Shown piece by piece: positions 19,265 to 28,331 of a DNA stretch of 64,000 nt (positions within the stretch are counted from its first letter, which is position 1; the number at the start of each line of letters is the position of its first letter). The notes under the pieces were generated by a model that saw only the letters and a list, made by a program, of their open reading frames with translations, was not told the DNA's origin and did no database searches. The translations under genes were made by a program, and so were the position numbers. The DNA is from Pseudomonas grimontii (GTDB lineage: Bacteria; Pseudomonadota; Gammaproteobacteria; Pseudomonadales; Pseudomonadaceae). The stretch covers positions 124,001-188,000 of the forward strand of contig NZ_VFES01000003.1 of assembly GCF_007858185.1 (NCBI RefSeq), in the 5' to 3' direction.

Positions 19265-19771
19265 GTGGCGAAGCAAAGTTCTCAGAAATTCATCGCGCGC
19301 AACCGCGCGCCTCGAGTGCAGATCGAGTACGACGTCGAGCTTTACGGCGCCGAGAAAAAGGTCCAGCTGCCCTTCGTGATGGGTGTGATGGCCGACCTTG
19401 CCGGCAAGCCTGCCGAGCCTCTTCTGCCTGTGGCCGACCGCAAATTCCTTGAAGTGGACGTCGACAACTTCGACTCGCGCCTCAAGGCCATGCAGCCGCG
19501 CGTGGCGTTCCACGTCCCCAACGAGTTGACCGGCGAAGGCAACCTGAGCCTGGACATCACCTTCGAAAGCATGGACGACTTCAGCCCGGCCGCCGTGGCC
19601 CGCAAGGTCGACTCGCTCAAGCAACTGCTCGAAGCCCGCACCCAACTGGCCAACCTGCTGACCTACATGGACGGCAAGACTGGCGCTGAAGAAATCATCA
19701 TGAAGGCAATCAAGGATCCGGCACTGCTTCAGGCACTTGCCAGCGCGCCTAAGCCTGCAGGGGACCAGTAA
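19265..19771 (+). CDS. tssB: TssB, small sheath subunit
   Basis: 168 residues from a GTG start at 19265 after AGGAG. Family features: SSQKFIARNRAPRVQIEYDV near the start, LPFVMGVMADL and the C-terminal LLTYMDGKTGAEEII. TssB and TssC form the contractile sheath that ClpV disassembles. It lies 2 bases before tssC. Confidence 0.97.
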   Translation: MAKQSSQKFIARNRAPRVQIEYDVELYGAEKKVQLPFVMGVMADLAGKPAEPLLPVADRKFLEVDVDNFDSRLKAMQPRVAFHVPNELTGEGNLSLDITFESMDDFSPAAVARKVDSLKQLLEARTQLANLLTYMDGKTGAEEIIMKAIKDPALLQALASAPKPAGDQ

Positions 19772-19773
19772 TC

Positions 19774-21270
19774 ATGACTGACAATACCGCCCGCGAAGGC
19801 GCCCAGAGCCTGGGTGCAACCGAGGAAACCAGCGAATTCGCATCCTTGTTGATGCAGGAATTCAAGCCCAAGACCGAGCGTGCCCGCGAAGCCGTGGAAA
19901 CCGCCGTGCGCACCTTGGCCGAACAGGCCCTGGCGCAAACCGACCTGGTGTCCAACGATGCGATCAAGTCGATCGAATCGATCATCGCCGCCATCGACGC
20001 CAAGCTCACCGCCCAGGTCAACCAGATCATCCACCACCAGGATTTCCAGCAGCTGGAAAGCGCCTGGCGTGGCCTGCACTACCTGGTCAATAACACCGAG
20101 AGCGATGAGCAGCTGAAGATTCGCGTGCTCAACATCTCCAAGCCGGACCTGCACAAGACCCTCAAGAAATTCAAGGGCACCGCGTGGGACCAGAGCCCGA
20201 TCTTCAAGAAGATGTACGAAGAAGAATACGGCCAGTTCGGCGGCGAACCTTACGGCTGCCTGGTCGGCGACTACTACTTCGACCAGTCGCCACCGGACGT
20301 GGAACTGCTGGGCGAGTTGTCGAAAGTCTGCGCCGCCATGCACGCCCCGTTCATCGCTGCGGCGTCGCCGACCGTGATGGGCATGGGCTCGTGGCAGGAA
20401 CTGTCGAACCCGCGCGACCTGACCAAGATCTTCACCACCCCGGAATACGCCGGCTGGCGCTCGCTGCGTGAATCGGAAGACTCGCGCTACATCGGCCTGA
20501 CCATGCCGCGCTTCCTGGCGCGCCTGCCGTATGGCGCCAAGACTGACCCGGTGGAAGCCTTCGCCTTCGAAGAAAACACCGACGGCGCCGACAGCTCCAA
20601 GTACACCTGGGCCAACGCGGCCTATGCGATGGCGGTGAACATCAACCGTTCGTTCAAGCACTACGGCTGGTGCTCGCGCATCCGTGGCGTGGAGTCTGGC
20701 GGTGAAGTGGAAAACCTGCCGGCCCACACGTTCCCTACCGATGACGGTGGCGTGGACATGAAGTGCCCGACCGAAATCGCCATCAGCGACCGCCGTGAAG
20801 CGGAGCTGGCGAAGAACGGTTTCATGCCGCTGCTGCACAAGAAAAACACCGACTTCGCCGCGTTCATCGGCGCCCAGTCGTTGCAGAAACCGGCCGAATA
20901 CGACGACCCGGACGCCACCGCCAACGCCAACCTGGCCGCGCGCCTGCCGTACCTGTTCGCCACCTGCCGTTTCGCTCACTACTTGAAGTGCATCGTGCGC
21001 GACAAGATCGGTTCCTTCAAAGAGAAGGACGAGATGCAGCGCTGGTTGCAGGACTGGATCCTCAACTACGTCGACGGTGACCCGGCGCACTCCACCGAGA
21101 CCACCAAGGCCCAGCACCCGTTGGCCGCCGCCGAAGTGATCGTGGAAGACGTCGAGGGCAACCCGGGGTACTACAACTCCAAGTTCTACCTGCGCCCGCA
21201 CTACCAGCTCGAAGGGCTGACCGTATCGCTGCGCCTGGTATCGAAGCTGCCTTCGGCGAAAAGCGCCTAA
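19774..21270 (+). CDS. tssC: TssC, large sheath subunit
   Basis: 498 residues, full length. Recognised by its sheath motifs (QQLESAWRGLHYLVNN, EEYGQFGGEPYGCLVGDYYF, LPAHTFPTDDGGVDMKCPTE). It polymerises with TssB into the contractile sheath around the Hcp tube. tssB and tssC are separated by only 2 bases, consistent with balanced synthesis. Confidence 0.98.
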   Translation: MTDNTAREGAQSLGATEETSEFASLLMQEFKPKTERAREAVETAVRTLAEQALAQTDLVSNDAIKSIESIIAAIDAKLTAQVNQIIHHQDFQQLESAWRGLHYLVNNTESDEQLKIRVLNISKPDLHKTLKKFKGTAWDQSPIFKKMYEEEYGQFGGEPYGCLVGDYYFDQSPPDVELLGELSKVCAAMHAPFIAAASPTVMGMGSWQELSNPRDLTKIFTTPEYAGWRSLRESEDSRYIGLTMPRFLARLPYGAKTDPVEAFAFEENTDGADSSKYTWANAAYAMAVNINRSFKHYGWCSRIRGVESGGEVENLPAHTFPTDDGGVDMKCPTEIAISDRREAELAKNGFMPLLHKKNTDFAAFIGAQSLQKPAEYDDPDATANANLAARLPYLFATCRFAHYLKCIVRDKIGSFKEKDEMQRWLQDWILNYVDGDPAHSTETTKAQHPLAAAEVIVEDVEGNPGYYNSKFYLRPHYQLEGLTVSLRLVSKLPSAKSA

Positions 21271-21292
21271 CCCACGGATGAGCTGGCTCTTC

Positions 21293-21379
21293 TGTGGGAG
21301 GGGGCTTGCCCCCGATAGCATCACTGGGGTGTGACTGACACACCGAGGTGCCTGCATCGGGGGCAAGCCCCCTCCCACA
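21293..21379. repeat. REP doublet (REPIN), GTGGGAGGGGGCTTGCCCCC family
   Basis: Two inverted copies of a REP palindrome (GTGGGAGGGGGCTTGCCCCC and its complement) enclose about 45 bases. The same doublet recurs at 28195-28285 and 47227-47315. It lies between tssC and hcp and may dampen read-through or protect message ends, a common inferred role of such elements. Confidence 0.9.
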
Positions 21380-21441
21380 CAAAAGCACTGCCCATTTGGA
21401 GTCACTCAAATTCAGTGGCAAGAGCCACACAGGGAGAAAAC

Positions 21442-21930
21442 ATGGCTGTTGATATTTTCATCAAGATCGGCGACATCAAGGGCGAGTCCATGGACAAGGC
21501 CCACAAGGACGAAATCGACGTGCTGAACTGGAGCTGGGGCATGGCCCAGTCCGGCAACATGCACGTTGGCGGTGGCGGTGGCGCGGGCAAGGTGAATATC
21601 CAGGACCTGTCGCTGACCAAGTACGTCGACAAGGCCTCGCCGAACCTGATGATGCACTGCGCCAGCGGCAAGCACATCGACAAGGTCAAGCTGACCGTGC
21701 GCAAGGCCGGTGGTGAAAGCCAGGTCGAGTACATGGTGATCAACCTGGAAGAAGTGCTGGTAACGTCCCTGAGCACCGGCGGTTCAGGCAGCGATGACCG
21801 CCTGACTGAAAACGTCACCCTGAACTTCGCCCAAGTGATGGTCGACTACCAGCCGCAGAAAGCCGACGGCACCAAAGACGGCGGCGCGATCAAGTTTGGC
21901 TGGAACATCCGTTCCAACACCAAGCGCTGA
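21442..21930 (+). CDS. hcp1: Hcp, T6SS inner-tube protein
   Basis: 162 residues from the ATG at 21442 behind AGGGAG; the frame extends upstream through the REP doublet but that part is not coding. It starts MAVDIFIKIGDIKGES and has the family features SWGMAQSGNMHVGGGGG and FGWNIRSNTK; length equals that of P. aeruginosa Hcp1. Hcp hexamers stack into the tube and chaperone small effectors. Repeats flank it on both sides, so its message may be processed as a separate abundant unit. Confidence 0.97.
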   Translation: MAVDIFIKIGDIKGESMDKAHKDEIDVLNWSWGMAQSGNMHVGGGGGAGKVNIQDLSLTKYVDKASPNLMMHCASGKHIDKVKLTVRKAGGESQVEYMVINLEEVLVTSLSTGGSGSDDRLTENVTLNFAQVMVDYQPQKADGTKDGGAIKFGWNIRSNTKR

Positions 21931-21950
21931 TACGCCTACCTCGCTCCGCT

Positions 21951-22095
21951 GTAGCAGCTGCCGAGCGAAGCGAGGCTGCGTTCGAGGACGAAGTCCTCGC
22001 ACACCAGGCACTGAGGTTTACCTGATGAAACTCAGTGCCTGCTCTACGACTGCTTCGCAGTCGGACGCAGCCTCGCTTCGCTCGGCAGCTGCTAC
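21951..22095. repeat. Large palindromic repeat between hcp and tssE
   Basis: A perfect 30-bp inverted repeat (21951-21980 and 22066-22095) encloses further hairpins: CGAGGAC/GTCCTCG (21983-21999), an 11-bp pair CAGGCACTGAG/CTCAGTGCCTG (22005-22041) and CGACTGC/GCAGTCG (22047-22063). This looks like a REPIN of a family distinct from the GTGGGAGG type. It fills almost the whole space where P. aeruginosa carries tagJ. Confidence 0.9.
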
Positions 22096-22137
22096 GGCGG
22101 GTCTTTCATTTTCGATATTGTCCGTGGAGCTGCTTTG

Positions 22138-22653
22138 GTGGTAACTGAAATCGCTTCCCGCGACCGCCTGCAACCGTCCCTGCTGGACCGGTTGACCGAC
22201 GACGACCCAACCAATCCCAAGGAAAGCGCCGATAAACGCGTGCTGTCCCTGACCCAATTGAAAGCCTCGGTGCTGCGCGACCTGGCGTGGCTGCTCAATA
22301 CCACGTCGTTGCTCGATGCCGATGCCACGCTGCACACACAGGCAGGCACCTCGGTGGTCAATTACGGCCTGCCGGCGCTGGCGGGCAACAGCGTTTCCAG
22401 CGTCGACATCAAGGCCCTGGAAGCCCTGATCTACCAGGCGATTGCCACCTTTGAACCGCGCATCCTGCGCCATACCCTGCGCGTCAAAGCCCGCGTCGGC
22501 CATGGCGAGATGAATCACAACGCGCTGAGTTTCGAGATCGAAGGCGACCTGTGGGCGCAGCCGGTGCCCTTGCGCCTGTTGCTGCAAACCGACCTCGACC
22601 TGGAATCCGGCCATGTGCGCGTGGTGAATGCCGACCAGCGGAGGCGCTCATGA
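22138..22653 (+). CDS. tssE: TssE, gp25-like baseplate protein
   Basis: 171 residues from GTG 22138, preceded by GTGGAG 7 bases upstream; a TTG directly before it is an alternative start. The gp25/TssE features are present: LLDRLTDD near the N-terminus, [10 protein letters not shown], and the C-terminal [14 protein letters not shown] region. It is the wedge protein that nucleates sheath growth. Its stop overlaps the tssF start as ATGA. Confidence 0.94.
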   Translation: MVTEIASRDRLQPSLLDRLTDDDPTNPKESADKRVLSLTQLKASVLRDLAWLLNTTSLLDADATLHTQAGTSVVNYGLPALAGNSVSSVDIKALEALIYQAIATFEPRILRHTLRVKARVGHGEMNHNALSFEIEGDLWAQPVPLRLLLQTDLDLESGHVRVVNADQRRRS

Positions 22654-24509
22654 ACCCGCGCCTGCTGGAGCTGTACAACCAGGAACTGCACCACGTGCGC
22701 GAAAGCGCGGCGGAGTTCGCCAAGGAATACCCGAAGATCGCCAGTCGGCTGACCCTGTCCGGTATGGACTGCGCCGACCCGTACGTCGAACGCTTGCTTG
22801 AGGGCTTTGCCTACCTCACCGCCCGCGTACAGCTCAAACTCGACGCCGAGTACCCGACCTTCACCCACAACCTGCTGGAAATCGCTTACCCGCACTACCT
22901 GGCGCCGACGCCGTCGATGACCGTGGTGCAATTGCAGACCGACCCCGATGAAGGCTCCCTGGCCAGCGGCTTCCCGCTGCCGCGCGACACCGTGTTGCGT
23001 GCCGCATTGGGCCGCGAAACCCAGACCTGCTGCGAGTACCGCACCGCGCACCCGGTGACATTGTGGCCGTTGCAGGTCAGCAGCGCCGAGTACTTCGGCA
23101 ACCCCGCCGCCGTGCTCGGGCGCCTCGCCGCCAGTGAGCCGAAAGCCAAGGCCGGCTTGCGCCTGACTCTGCGCACCGGCGCCGAATTGCCGTTCAACCG
23201 CCTCGATCTGGACAACCTGCCGCTGTACCTCAGTGGCGCCGATGAGCAGCCGTTCCGCCTTTACGAACAACTGCTGGGCAACGCCTGTGCGGTGTTTGCA
23301 CGCAAGCCCGGTGGCGATTGGGTCGAGCGCCTGCCCCAGGACGCGCTGCGCTCGCGGGGTTTCGACGACGCCGATGCGGCCATGCCGGTCGTCGCGCGTG
23401 CGTTCCAGGGCTATCGCCTGTTGCAGGAATACTTCGCCCTGCCCCACCGCTTCCTGTTCGTCGAATTCGCCGAGCTGAGCCGAGCGGTCAAACGTTGCGA
23501 CGGCCAGGAGCTGGAACTGATCGTGCTGTTCGACCGTCACGAGCCGAGCCTGGAAGGCAGCGTCGGCGCAGCGCAGTTTTTGCCGTTCTGCACCCCGGCG
23601 ATCAACCTGTTCCCGAAACGCGTGGACCGCATCCACTTGTCCGACCGGGTCAACGAACACCACGTGATCGCCGACCGCACACGGCCGATGGATTTCGAGA
23701 TTCATTCGTTGAGCGGCATCACCGGCCACGGCACCGGGCCAGAGCAGCCATTTTTACCGTTCTATGCGGTACGCGATCCATCGCGTTATGGCCGCGACCA
23801 GGCTTACTACACCGTGCGCCGCGAACCACGGGTGTTGTCCAGCGACCAGCGCCGCAACGGCCCGCGCTCCACCTATGTGGGCAGCGAAACCTTTGTCAGC
23901 CTGGTCGACAGCCGCCAGGCGCCGTACCGGCACGACCTGCGCCAACTCGGCGTGACCGCGCTGTGCACCAACCGCGACCTGCCATTGTTCATGAGCGTGG
24001 GCAATGGCAAGACCGACTTCACCCTGGCCGACAGCGCGCCGGTGTTATCCGTGCGTTGCGTCGCCGGGCCAAGCCGTCCACGCGCCAGCCATGCCCATGA
24101 CGCCAAGGCCTGGCGCCTGATCAGCCAGTTGTCGCTCAACTATTTGTCCCTGAGCGAACAAGGCCAGGGCGCGGCGGCGTTGCGCGAACTGTTGCGCCTG
24201 TACGGCGACAGTAACGACGCGGCGCTGCAATTGCAGATCGAAGGCTTGCGCGACGTCAGCAGCAAGGCCGTCACACGGCGCCTGCCTATGCCCGGCCCGA
24301 TTGTGTTTGGTCGCGGCCTGGAAATTACCTTGGAGTTCGATGAAAACGCGTTTCGCGGCACCGGCGTGTTCCTGCTCGGTGCGGTGCTGGAACGCTTCCT
24401 GGCACGCTACGTGTCGATCAACAGTTTTACCGAGACGGTGATCCGTACCACCGAACGCGGCGAGATCATGCGATGGAAAGCCAAGCCCGGGCGTCGTCCG
24501 ACCCTGTGA
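22650..24509 (+). CDS. tssF: TssF, baseplate wedge protein
   Basis: 619 residues from ATG 22650 ([20 protein letters not shown]), with a ribosome site GGAGGCG. Family features include [32 protein letters not shown] and the C-terminal [32 protein letters not shown]. TssF2-TssG-TssE wedges form the baseplate. The upstream extension of the frame to 22551 lies inside tssE and is not used. Confidence 0.97.
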   Translation: MNPRLLELYNQELHHVRESAAEFAKEYPKIASRLTLSGMDCADPYVERLLEGFAYLTARVQLKLDAEYPTFTHNLLEIAYPHYLAPTPSMTVVQLQTDPDEGSLASGFPLPRDTVLRAALGRETQTCCEYRTAHPVTLWPLQVSSAEYFGNPAAVLGRLAASEPKAKAGLRLTLRTGAELPFNRLDLDNLPLYLSGADEQPFRLYEQLLGNACAVFARKPGGDWVERLPQDALRSRGFDDADAAMPVVARAFQGYRLLQEYFALPHRFLFVEFAELSRAVKRCDGQELELIVLFDRHEPSLEGSVGAAQFLPFCTPAINLFPKRVDRIHLSDRVNEHHVIADRTRPMDFEIHSLSGITGHGTGPEQPFLPFYAVRDPSRYGRDQAYYTVRREPRVLSSDQRRNGPRSTYVGSETFVSLVDSRQAPYRHDLRQLGVTALCTNRDLPLFMSVGNGKTDFTLADSAPVLSVRCVAGPSRPRASHAHDAKAWRLISQLSLNYLSLSEQGQGAAALRELLRLYGDSNDAALQLQIEGLRDVSSKAVTRRLPMPGPIVFGRGLEITLEFDENAFRGTGVFLLGAVLERFLARYVSINSFTETVIRTTERGEIMRWKAKPGRRPTL

Positions 24510-25516
24510 GTACGTTGGATGCGATGCATCTGGAGCCCTGGGAATACGATTTCTTCCAGGCGTTGCGGCGTATCGAGTGCGAATCGCCCGAGCTGCCGCG
24601 CCTGGGCCATTCCCTGCGCCTGGCGGATGACCCGTTGCGCCTCGGGCAACAGGCCGATTGCACCTTCGCCCCGGCCACCCTGGCCTCGGTCGATCCCGGT
24701 GGCGACGGCAAACCCGCACGGCTGGAACAGTTCTTCTTCGGTCTCGGCGGCCCCAACGGACCGTTGCCGCTGCATATCACCGAGTACGTACGCGAGCGCC
24801 AGCGCAACAACGCCGACAGCACCAGCAAGCAGTTCCTGGACGTGTTCCACCACCGTTTGCTGAGCCTGTTTTACCGGGCCTGGGCCGAGGCACGGCCGAC
24901 GGTCAGCCACGACCGTCCGGACGATGACTACTGGTCTGCACGCCTCGCCGCCTTGAGTGGCCGGGGCATGCCGAGCCTGCTTAACCAAGGATTGATCCCC
25001 GACACGGCGAAGCTGCATTACAGCGGCCACCTGTCGGCACAAACCCGCTACCCGGACGGTTTGAAGGCCATTCTCGGCGAGTATTTCGGCCTGCCGGTGG
25101 AGATCGAAGAATACGTCGGCCAATGGCTGGAACTGCCCGAGCGCAGCCGCGTGGGCGTGAGCGCCAACCAGCTGGGGGTGGACTTCTGCCTGGGCAGCCA
25201 CGTGTGGGACCGCCAGCATAAATTCCGTATCCGCCTGGGCCCGCTCAAGCTGGACGACTACATGGGCATGCTGCCCGGCAGCCAACCATTCAACGAGCTG
25301 GTGGCGTGGGTGGCCGAGTACCTGGGCCATGAATTGGACTGGGACTTGAACCTGGTTCTGCAACAACCCGAAGTACCCGCGCTGCAACTCAACGGCCAGT
25401 TCCGCCTGGGCTTCAACACCTGGCTCGGCAAGCCCGAGCATGACGCCAACGACCTAATCCTGGCCCGGCATTACGCCGATCAAGCCACCACCTCAAGGAA
25501 TCCAGAGCATGGGTGA
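24473..25516 (+). CDS. tssG: TssG, baseplate wedge protein
   Basis: 347 residues. Shows the family hallmarks WEYDFFQALRRIE, LEQFFFGLGGPNGPLPLHITEY and FLDVFHHRLLSLFYRAW. The ATG at 24473 overlaps tssF by 37 bases, as is usual for this gene pair; a later ATG (24524) would still keep all motifs. It forms the core of the baseplate wedge with two TssF copies. Confidence 0.96.
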   Translation: MESQARASSDPVSTLDAMHLEPWEYDFFQALRRIECESPELPRLGHSLRLADDPLRLGQQADCTFAPATLASVDPGGDGKPARLEQFFFGLGGPNGPLPLHITEYVRERQRNNADSTSKQFLDVFHHRLLSLFYRAWAEARPTVSHDRPDDDYWSARLAALSGRGMPSLLNQGLIPDTAKLHYSGHLSAQTRYPDGLKAILGEYFGLPVEIEEYVGQWLELPERSRVGVSANQLGVDFCLGSHVWDRQHKFRIRLGPLKLDDYMGMLPGSQPFNELVAWVAEYLGHELDWDLNLVLQQPEVPALQLNGQFRLGFNTWLGKPEHDANDLILARHYADQATTSRNPEHG

Positions 25517-28172
25517 AATCAGTCGCGCCGCACTGTTCGGCAAACTCAACAGCGTGGCCTACAAGGCCATCGAAGCCGCCACCGTGTTCTGCAAGCTGCG
25601 GGGCAACCCGTACGTGGAACTGGCTCACTGGTTCCACCAGTTGCTGCAACTGCAGGACTCGGACCTGCACCGCATCATCCGCCAGTTCAACGTCGAGCCG
25701 GCGCGCCTGGCCCGTGACCTCACCGAAGCCCTGGACCGCCTGCCGCGTGGCTCGACGTCGATCACCGACCTGTCGTCCCACGTGGAAGAAGCCGTGGAAC
25801 GCGGCTGGGTGTACGGCAGCCTGATGTTCGGCGAAAGCCAGGTGCGCACCGGCTACCTGGTGCTGGGCATCCTCAAGACGCCGAGCCTGCGCCATGCGTT
25901 GCTGGGGTTGTCGTCGGAGTTCGACAAGATCAAGGCCGAGGCCCTGAGCGAGCGTTTTGACGAATACGTCGGCGACTCGCCGGAAAATGCCCTGACTGCC
26001 AGCGATGGTTTCAATGCCGGCGCGGTGCCAGGCGAGGCCAGCGGTGCCATGGCGCCGAGTGCGATGGGCAAGCAGGAAGCGCTCAAGCGCTTCACTGTCG
26101 ACCTGACCGAACAAGCGCGCAGCGGCAAGCTCGACCCGATCGTGGGCCGCGACGAAGAGATTCGCCAACTGGTGGACATCCTCATGCGCCGCCGCCAGAA
26201 CAACCCGATCCTCACCGGTGAAGCCGGCGTCGGCAAGACCGCCGTGGTCGAAGGTTTTGCCCTGCGCATCGTCGCCGGTGACGTGCCGCCGGCACTCAAG
26301 GATGTGGAACTGCGCAGCCTCGATGTGGGCCTGCTGCAAGCCGGCGCGAGCATGAAAGGCGAGTTCGAACAGCGTCTGCGCCAGGTCATCGAAGACGTCC
26401 AGGCCTCGCCCAAGCCGATCATTCTGTTTATCGACGAAGCCCACACCCTTGTGGGTGCCGGTGGCGCTGCCGGTACTGGTGATGCGGCCAACCTGCTCAA
26501 GCCCGCCCTGGCCCGTGGCACCCTGCGTACCGTGGCCGCGACTACGTGGGCCGAGTACAAAAAACACATCGAGAAAGACCCGGCCCTGACCCGCCGCTTC
26601 CAGGTGGTCCAGGTTGCCGAGCCGTCGGAAGACAAAGCACTGCTGATGATGCGCGGCGTGGCCTCGACCATGGAGAAACACCACCAGGTGCAGATCCTCG
26701 ACGAAGCCCTGGAAGCGTCGGTGAAGTTGTCCCATCGCTATATCCCGGCGCGCCAGTTGCCGGATAAATCCGTGAGCCTGCTGGACACCGCCTGCGCCCG
26801 CGTCGCCATCAGCCTGCACGCGGTGCCGGCGGAGGTGGACGACAGCCGCCGCCGCATCGAAGCCCTGGAAACCGAGCTGCAAATCATCGCCCGCGAGCAT
26901 GCCATCGGCATTGCGATTGGCGCGCGCCAGAGCAACAGCGAAACCTTGCTGGCCGCAGAACGTGAGCGTCTGGCGACCCTGGAAAGCCGCTGGGCCGAAG
27001 AGAAAACCCTGGTGGATGAGCTGCTCGCTACCCGCGCAACCCTGCGCGAAAAGGCCGGGGTTGTGGACAGTGGCAACGATGAACTGCGTGCAAAACTGGT
27101 CGACCTGCAACAGCGCCTCACCGCGCTGCAAGGCGAAACCCCGCTGATCCTGCCGACCGTGGATTACCAGGCCGTGGCCTCGGTGGTCGCCGACTGGACC
27201 GGTATCCCGGTGGGCCGCATGGCCCGCAACGAACTGGAAACCGTGCTCAATCTCGACCAGCACCTGAAGAAACGCATCATCGGCCAGGACCACGCCCTGC
27301 AGATGATCGCCAAGCGCATCCAGACCTCCCGCGCCGGCCTCGACAACCCGAGCAAGCCGATTGGTGTGTTCATGCTGGCCGGCACCTCGGGGGTGGGCAA
27401 GACCGAAACCGCCCTGGCCCTGGCCGAAGCCATGTACGGCGGTGAGCAGAACGTGATCACCATCAACATGAGCGAGTTCCAGGAAGCCCACACGGTGTCC
27501 ACCCTCAAGGGCGCACCACCGGGCTATATCGGCTACGGCGAAGGCGGCGTGCTGACCGAAGCGGTGCGGCGCAAACCCTACAGCGTGGTACTGCTGGACG
27601 AGGTGGAAAAAGCCCACCCGGACGTGCATGAAATCTTCTTCCAGGTGTTCGACAAGGGCGTGATGGAAGACGGCGAAGGCCGGGTGATCGACTTCAAGAA
27701 CACCTTGATCCTGCTGACCACCAACGCCGGTACCGAGCTGATTTCCCGGGTCTGCAAAGACCCGGCGAATATCCCTGAACCGGAAGAAATCGCCAAGGCC
27801 CTGCGCCAGCCGCTGCTGGAAATCTTCCCACCAGCCTTGCTCGGCCGCCTGGTGACGATCCCCTACTACCCGCTGAGCGACGAGATGCTCAAGGCGATCA
27901 CCCGCCTGCAACTCAACCGCATCAAGAAGCGCGTGGAGAATACGCACAAGGTCGCCTTCGACTACGACGACGCGGTGGTCGACCTGATCGTCTCGCGCTG
28001 CACCGAAACCGAAAGCGGCGGGCGCATGATCGACACCATCCTCACCAACAGCCTGCTGCCGGACATGAGCCGTGAATTCCTCACGCGCATGCTCGAAGGC
28101 AAGGCATTGGCGGGTGTGCGCATCAGCAGCCGGGATAACGAGCTGCATTACGACTTCAGCGACGCCGAATAA
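25509..28172 (+). CDS. clpV1: ClpV (TssH), AAA+ ATPase that recycles the sheath
   Basis: 887 residues. N-terminal Clp repeat domain (1-160), first AAA+ module with Walker A GEAGVGKT (237-244) and Walker B ILFIDEAH, a middle coiled-coil (about 430-540), second AAA+ module with Walker A GTSGVGKT (625-632) and Walker B VVLLDEVE. It extracts TssC from contracted sheaths so that subunits can be reused. Overlaps tssG by 8 bases. In the H1 system ClpV is helped by TagJ, which is missing from this cluster. Confidence 0.96.
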   Translation: MGEISRAALFGKLNSVAYKAIEAATVFCKLRGNPYVELAHWFHQLLQLQDSDLHRIIRQFNVEPARLARDLTEALDRLPRGSTSITDLSSHVEEAVERGWVYGSLMFGESQVRTGYLVLGILKTPSLRHALLGLSSEFDKIKAEALSERFDEYVGDSPENALTASDGFNAGAVPGEASGAMAPSAMGKQEALKRFTVDLTEQARSGKLDPIVGRDEEIRQLVDILMRRRQNNPILTGEAGVGKTAVVEGFALRIVAGDVPPALKDVELRSLDVGLLQAGASMKGEFEQRLRQVIEDVQASPKPIILFIDEAHTLVGAGGAAGTGDAANLLKPALARGTLRTVAATTWAEYKKHIEKDPALTRRFQVVQVAEPSEDKALLMMRGVASTMEKHHQVQILDEALEASVKLSHRYIPARQLPDKSVSLLDTACARVAISLHAVPAEVDDSRRRIEALETELQIIAREHAIGIAIGARQSNSETLLAAERERLATLESRWAEEKTLVDELLATRATLREKAGVVDSGNDELRAKLVDLQQRLTALQGETPLILPTVDYQAVASVVADWTGIPVGRMARNELETVLNLDQHLKKRIIGQDHALQMIAKRIQTSRAGLDNPSKPIGVFMLAGTSGVGKTETALALAEAMYGGEQNVITINMSEFQEAHTVSTLKGAPPGYIGYGEGGVLTEAVRRKPYSVVLLDEVEKAHPDVHEIFFQVFDKGVMEDGEGRVIDFKNTLILLTTNAGTELISRVCKDPANIPEPEEIAKALRQPLLEIFPPALLGRLVTIPYYPLSDEMLKAITRLQLNRIKKRVENTHKVAFDYDDAVVDLIVSRCTETESGGRMIDTILTNSLLPDMSREFLTRMLEGKALAGVRISSRDNELHYDFSDAE

Positions 28173-28194
28173 CGACTGTTGGAATGCAATGCAA

Positions 28195-28285
28195 ATGTGG
28201 GAGGGGGCTTGCCCCCGATGGCGGTGAATCAGTCGCCTGATACATCAACTGACACACTGCTATTGGGGGCAAGCCCCCTCCCATA
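28195..28285. repeat. REP doublet (REPIN), second copy
   Basis: Inverted pair of the GTGGGAGGGGGCTTGCCCCC palindrome with about 50 bases between, in the clpV-vgrG gap. It may uncouple the effector module (vgrG onward) from the structural genes. Confidence 0.9.
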
Positions 28286-28331
28286 TTTGAACTCAGTTTC
28301 TTCAGTTATTTAGTCATTTTCGAGACGCCCG

